Assembly: GCA_949299185.1 (NCBI GenBank)
Contig: CASFZR010000003.1
Location: 1-64,000, forward strand
From: an uncultured Spirochaetales bacterium
Lineage (GTDB): Bacteria > Spirochaetota > Spirochaetia > Sphaerochaetales > Sphaerochaetaceae
DNA length: 64,000 nucleotides
Reading direction: 5' to 3'
Shown here in pieces: positions 62,701-64,000 of this stretch. Position 1 is the stretch's first letter. Each line of letters opens with the position of its first letter. Both the position numbers and the translations under genes were made by a program. Below the pieces are notes generated by a model. It searched no databases and was not told the DNA's origin. It saw only the letters and a program-made list of their open reading frames with translations.

Positions 62701-62927
62701 ATATCGTGCGCTTCGTGCAGACGGCGAGGAAGGATCAGGGCTTCGAGGTTTCAGATCATATCAGGCTGACGGTGAATGGCAGCGCGCTGATCAATGAGGC
62801 CGTGGAGGCGTTCAGGGATTATATCTCCGAGGAGACGCTCGCGCTTTCCCTTACCATCGCCGACAACGCTGGCGCTGAGACCGAGATCGCCGAGGAGAGC
62901 GTTAAGGTGCTGGTGGAGAAGGCATGA
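59799..62927 (+). CDS. ileS: isoleucyl-tRNA synthetase, eukaryote/archaea-like type
   Basis: 1042 residues. The HIGH motif appears as GLPHFGHFVPGT near residue 50, the KMSKS loop as GKKMSKSARNY (596-600), and an editing domain (TTPWTLPSNLALAV, and GCGIVHTAPGFGEDDY) lies between. The long C-terminal part lacks the bacterial zinc-binding Cys cluster and matches the eukaryote/archaea-like IleRS class that spirochaetes such as Borrelia and Treponema are known to use; this class tends to be insensitive to mupirocin. The stop overlaps the next gene (ATGA). Confidence 0.96.
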   Translation: MFKPVNNKVDFPKMEEDILRFWEERDICNKSIEQRPADNEYVFYDGPPFATGLPHFGHFVPGTIKDAIPRYQAMKGKRVIRRFGWDCHGLPVEAEVEKTLGIKGYFAVMDYGVAKFNDACRSIVLRYTNEWKHTISRMGRWVDFEHGYRTMDKDYMESVWWAFKTLYEKGLIYEGYNILPYSPLLASPLSNMEVSLGGYKDVTDPAVTIRFKADGEENTYFLAWTTTPWTLPSNLALAVGPDIDYVKVLDEDSGDYYYLAENLIGKYYKDGKGAKVVARMKGSELKGRTYEPLFPYFADLKAKGAFVVVCGDYVTTEDGCGIVHTAPGFGEDDYNVLKGTGIPVVCPIDAECRFTDEVPDFKGLFVKDADKGVIQWLKDHGKLVKRENYLHAYPFCYRTKMPLIYRAMSCWFVDVQKIKQTMLECNSQIEWVPEHIKNGRFGKWLEGARDWAISRNRFWGNPIPVWKCDGSDYIEVIGSVAELEEKCGKKVEDLHKQYVDELTWPSPDGKGTMRRIPDILDCWFESGSMPYAEEHYPFENEEKFKNIFPADFINEGLDQTRGWFYSLTVLAAALFGKPAFYHCIVSGLVLASDGKKMSKSARNYTDPMEIINKYGADALRFALVNSTVVKADDLKFSDELVKDVLKGLMIPLWNAYSFFVTYANIDGYEPSETEYSKLSNQLDRWIISALNSFVKDVTEGFDSYDIQEVTSSLLSFIDELNNWYIRRSRRRFWKSENDSDKKEAYDTLYRVLMTFVKTAAPIIPFITDEIYRNLRTEDMPESVHLCDYPVYNEAERDLELEKEMSLAIKTIAMGRALRSTSNIKIRQPLSRLVIIDRSEGDRKILSEYSSIISEELNVKNVDIRADESAIVTYSAKANFKVLGSRLGKSMKEVAAIIQGFSSEEIASILDGNAKKISYSAGEIEITEGDLVVQRAEKEHVKVLNEGAVTVGYDTEITHDLLLEGIARDIVRFVQTARKDQGFEVSDHIRLTVNGSALINEAVEAFRDYISEETLALSLTIADNAGAETEIAEESVKVLVEKA

Positions 62928-63751
62928 GGAAGCTCCTCCTCTCGATTCTCATAGCCGTACTTCTCTCTTCATGTGTCTATCGTTCCCCGTTCGAGGACGG
63001 GGAGCTGTTTTCCTCGATGGGAGGAGAAGGGGACCTCGTGGTCACGGTCGACCTTGAGAAGGCCAGGGAGGAGGGACTTTCTTCCCTTATCCCTCAATCC
63101 GTGATAACCGATCGTTCGGACAGGCTCTCCGTCTCTATATCTCCAGGGGCGGTATATGGGGCCGCGGAGGGGAACTTCGGCTATGCTTCCGTCAATGCCT
63201 TCTTCGACTGGGTTCCCGATTGGAGGAGGAGCGAGGGAGATCTGCGCTATTATCAGAGCCGTTCCACTGGCCTGGAGGCGGCTGTGCCGGAATCAGGGGT
63301 GCTTCTCTTCTCTACGGAGAGCTATCTGGATGCCTATTCCGCTCTGATAGAGCGCCGTGTTCCCGTGATTGCCGATGATATCGTGCCGCTGATGGCCTCT
63401 TCGCTTGCATCTCTCTATACGAGGAACGCGGAAAGCGTCATTGACCTTGGCTTCGGCATCACGGAGGATGTCGCAGACAACATAGAGGAGATCGTGTTCC
63501 TCCTTGATGCCCACGATGGTTCCTTCTATATCTCCGGCTGGATCGATATGGATTCGCCGTCAGCGGCGCGCGCCCTTGTCACGCTGCTTCGCAATGAGCT
63601 TATCAAGGGAATGAGGGAGCGGGGTGAGAAGCCTGACTTCAAGGCGCTATCATCGCTGTATTCCCAGGATGGGGACAAGGTACGCCTGTCCTCTGTGAAG
63701 GTTGAAGATGATCAGGTTGGAGCCGTTCTCTCCACCCTGGAGGAGTTTTGA
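62924..63751 (+). CDS. lipoprotein of unknown function
   Basis: 275 residues. Signal MRKLLLSILIAVLLSSC with lipobox LSSC, lipidated Cys17. The mature part is acidic and mixed alpha/beta: GDLVVTVDLEKAREEGLSSL, then YGAAEGNFGYASVNAFFDW and SGWIDMDSPSAARALVTLLR. No known domain. The start is coupled to the ileS stop. Followed by a zinc-ribbon gene one base later. Confidence 0.75.
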   Translation: MRKLLLSILIAVLLSSCVYRSPFEDGELFSSMGGEGDLVVTVDLEKAREEGLSSLIPQSVITDRSDRLSVSISPGAVYGAAEGNFGYASVNAFFDWVPDWRRSEGDLRYYQSRSTGLEAAVPESGVLLFSTESYLDAYSALIERRVPVIADDIVPLMASSLASLYTRNAESVIDLGFGITEDVADNIEEIVFLLDAHDGSFYISGWIDMDSPSAARALVTLLRNELIKGMRERGEKPDFKALSSLYSQDGDKVRLSSVKVEDDQVGAVLSTLEEF

Positions 63752-63752
63752 T

Positions 63753-63968
63753 ATGCCGCTATATGAATTCAGATGCAGGAAGTGCGGTAAGAGGTATGAG
63801 GTCATCAAGGGTTTCTCCGAAGATGCCGATCATGATATCTGCCCGGATTGCAAGGGCGAGGCCGAGAGGGTGTTCTCCGGTGCTCCTGCCGTTGAGTACC
63901 ATGGCTCAGGCTATTACTGCACCGACCATGCGTCATCGCATGAGAGTTCAGGGGGAAGCAAGGAATGA
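63753..63968 (+). CDS. FmdB-like zinc-ribbon protein
   Basis: 71 residues. MPLYEFRCRKCGKRYEVIKG and CPDCKGEAERVFS are the FmdB/CxxC-CxxC regulatory-type zinc ribbon. The C-terminal GYYCTDHASSHESSGGSKE is Ser/His-rich. Function unknown; such proteins often lie beside translation genes. The stop overlaps the trpS start. Confidence 0.85.
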   Translation: MPLYEFRCRKCGKRYEVIKGFSEDADHDICPDCKGEAERVFSGAPAVEYHGSGYYCTDHASSHESSGGSKE

Positions 63969-64000
63969 AGAAGATAATACTTACCGGCGACAGGCCTACA
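63965..64000 (+). CDS. trpS: tryptophanyl-tRNA synthetase, N-terminal start (cut by window edge)
   Basis: Only 12 codons are visible, MKKIILTGDRPT, identical in style to the TrpRS N-terminus that continues GRLHLGH in the family. AAGGA lies before the ATG, which overlaps the preceding stop. The remainder lies beyond the window. Confidence 0.8.
   Translation, partial: MKKIILTGDRPT

Overview
The window reads as a compact, gene-dense bacterial chromosome segment of moderately high GC (my estimate is mid-50s percent, not computed). The gene set points to a spirochaete: a eukaryote/archaea-type isoleucyl-tRNA synthetase, a long-form serine hydroxymethyltransferase, an rplY-pth-tilS-ftsH block, an rpmF-acpP-rnc block, and several short lipoproteins. 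A Sphaerochaeta/Treponema-related anaerobe, perhaps gut-associated, is my inference. I see no rRNA, CRISPR array or prophage.

Layout: 1-6.7 kb carries the end of an AAA/PD-(D/E)XK protein, lipoproteins, topA, a flavodoxin-domain protein, an endonuclease III-like glycosylase and a GNAT protein. 6.7-13.8 kb has tRNA-Arg(CCU), a complete branched-chain amino-acid ABC transporter operon (livKHMGF), a CBS-CBS-ACT protein and an Smr-domain protein with a repeated short motif. 13.7-18 kb has infA, glyA, a Fic protein with a paired operator, a macrodomain protein and a TauE-like permease. 18-26 kb holds a ferric-iron-type ABC transporter (binding protein, fused permease with an added extracytoplasmic domain, ATPase), a two-component system and a triple-PepSY protein. 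26-31.5 kb has an acyl-CoA ligase, mnmA, nagB, a flavodoxin and a DUF3793 gene. The ligase and the DUF3793/flavodoxin pair share a GTTAGC-type palindromic operator.

31.6-34.2 kb is a ribokinase gene split by a TnpB-only IS200/IS605-family element. 34.2-46.3 kb is mixed housekeeping: DUF362 ferredoxin-like protein, GDPD, TrmJ-like methyltransferase, AI-2E-family permease, YdcZ-type permease, ThrH-like phosphatase, DksA-like protein, metallo-hydrolase, stand-alone DbpA RNA-binding domain, RluA-type synthase, HAD phosphatase, SMUG1-like glycosylase and ispE. 46.4-64 kb has a second AAA/PD-(D/E)XK protein, tRNA-Gln(UUG), rplY-pth-tilS-ftsH-lepA-galM-udk, an orphan antitoxin with a toxin stub, rpmF-acpP-rnc, the CCA-adding enzyme, ileS, a lipoprotein, an FmdB-like zinc ribbon and the start of trpS.

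Two general properties stand out. At least a dozen genes have a sigma70-like -10 hexamer only 6-7 nt before the ATG and no Shine-Dalgarno, which predicts leaderless mRNAs; the other genes have strong GGAGG-type sites. Convergent genes often overlap at their 3' ends (79, 60, 37, 23, 7 and 4 nt). All functional calls come from reading the sequence; no database search was run.
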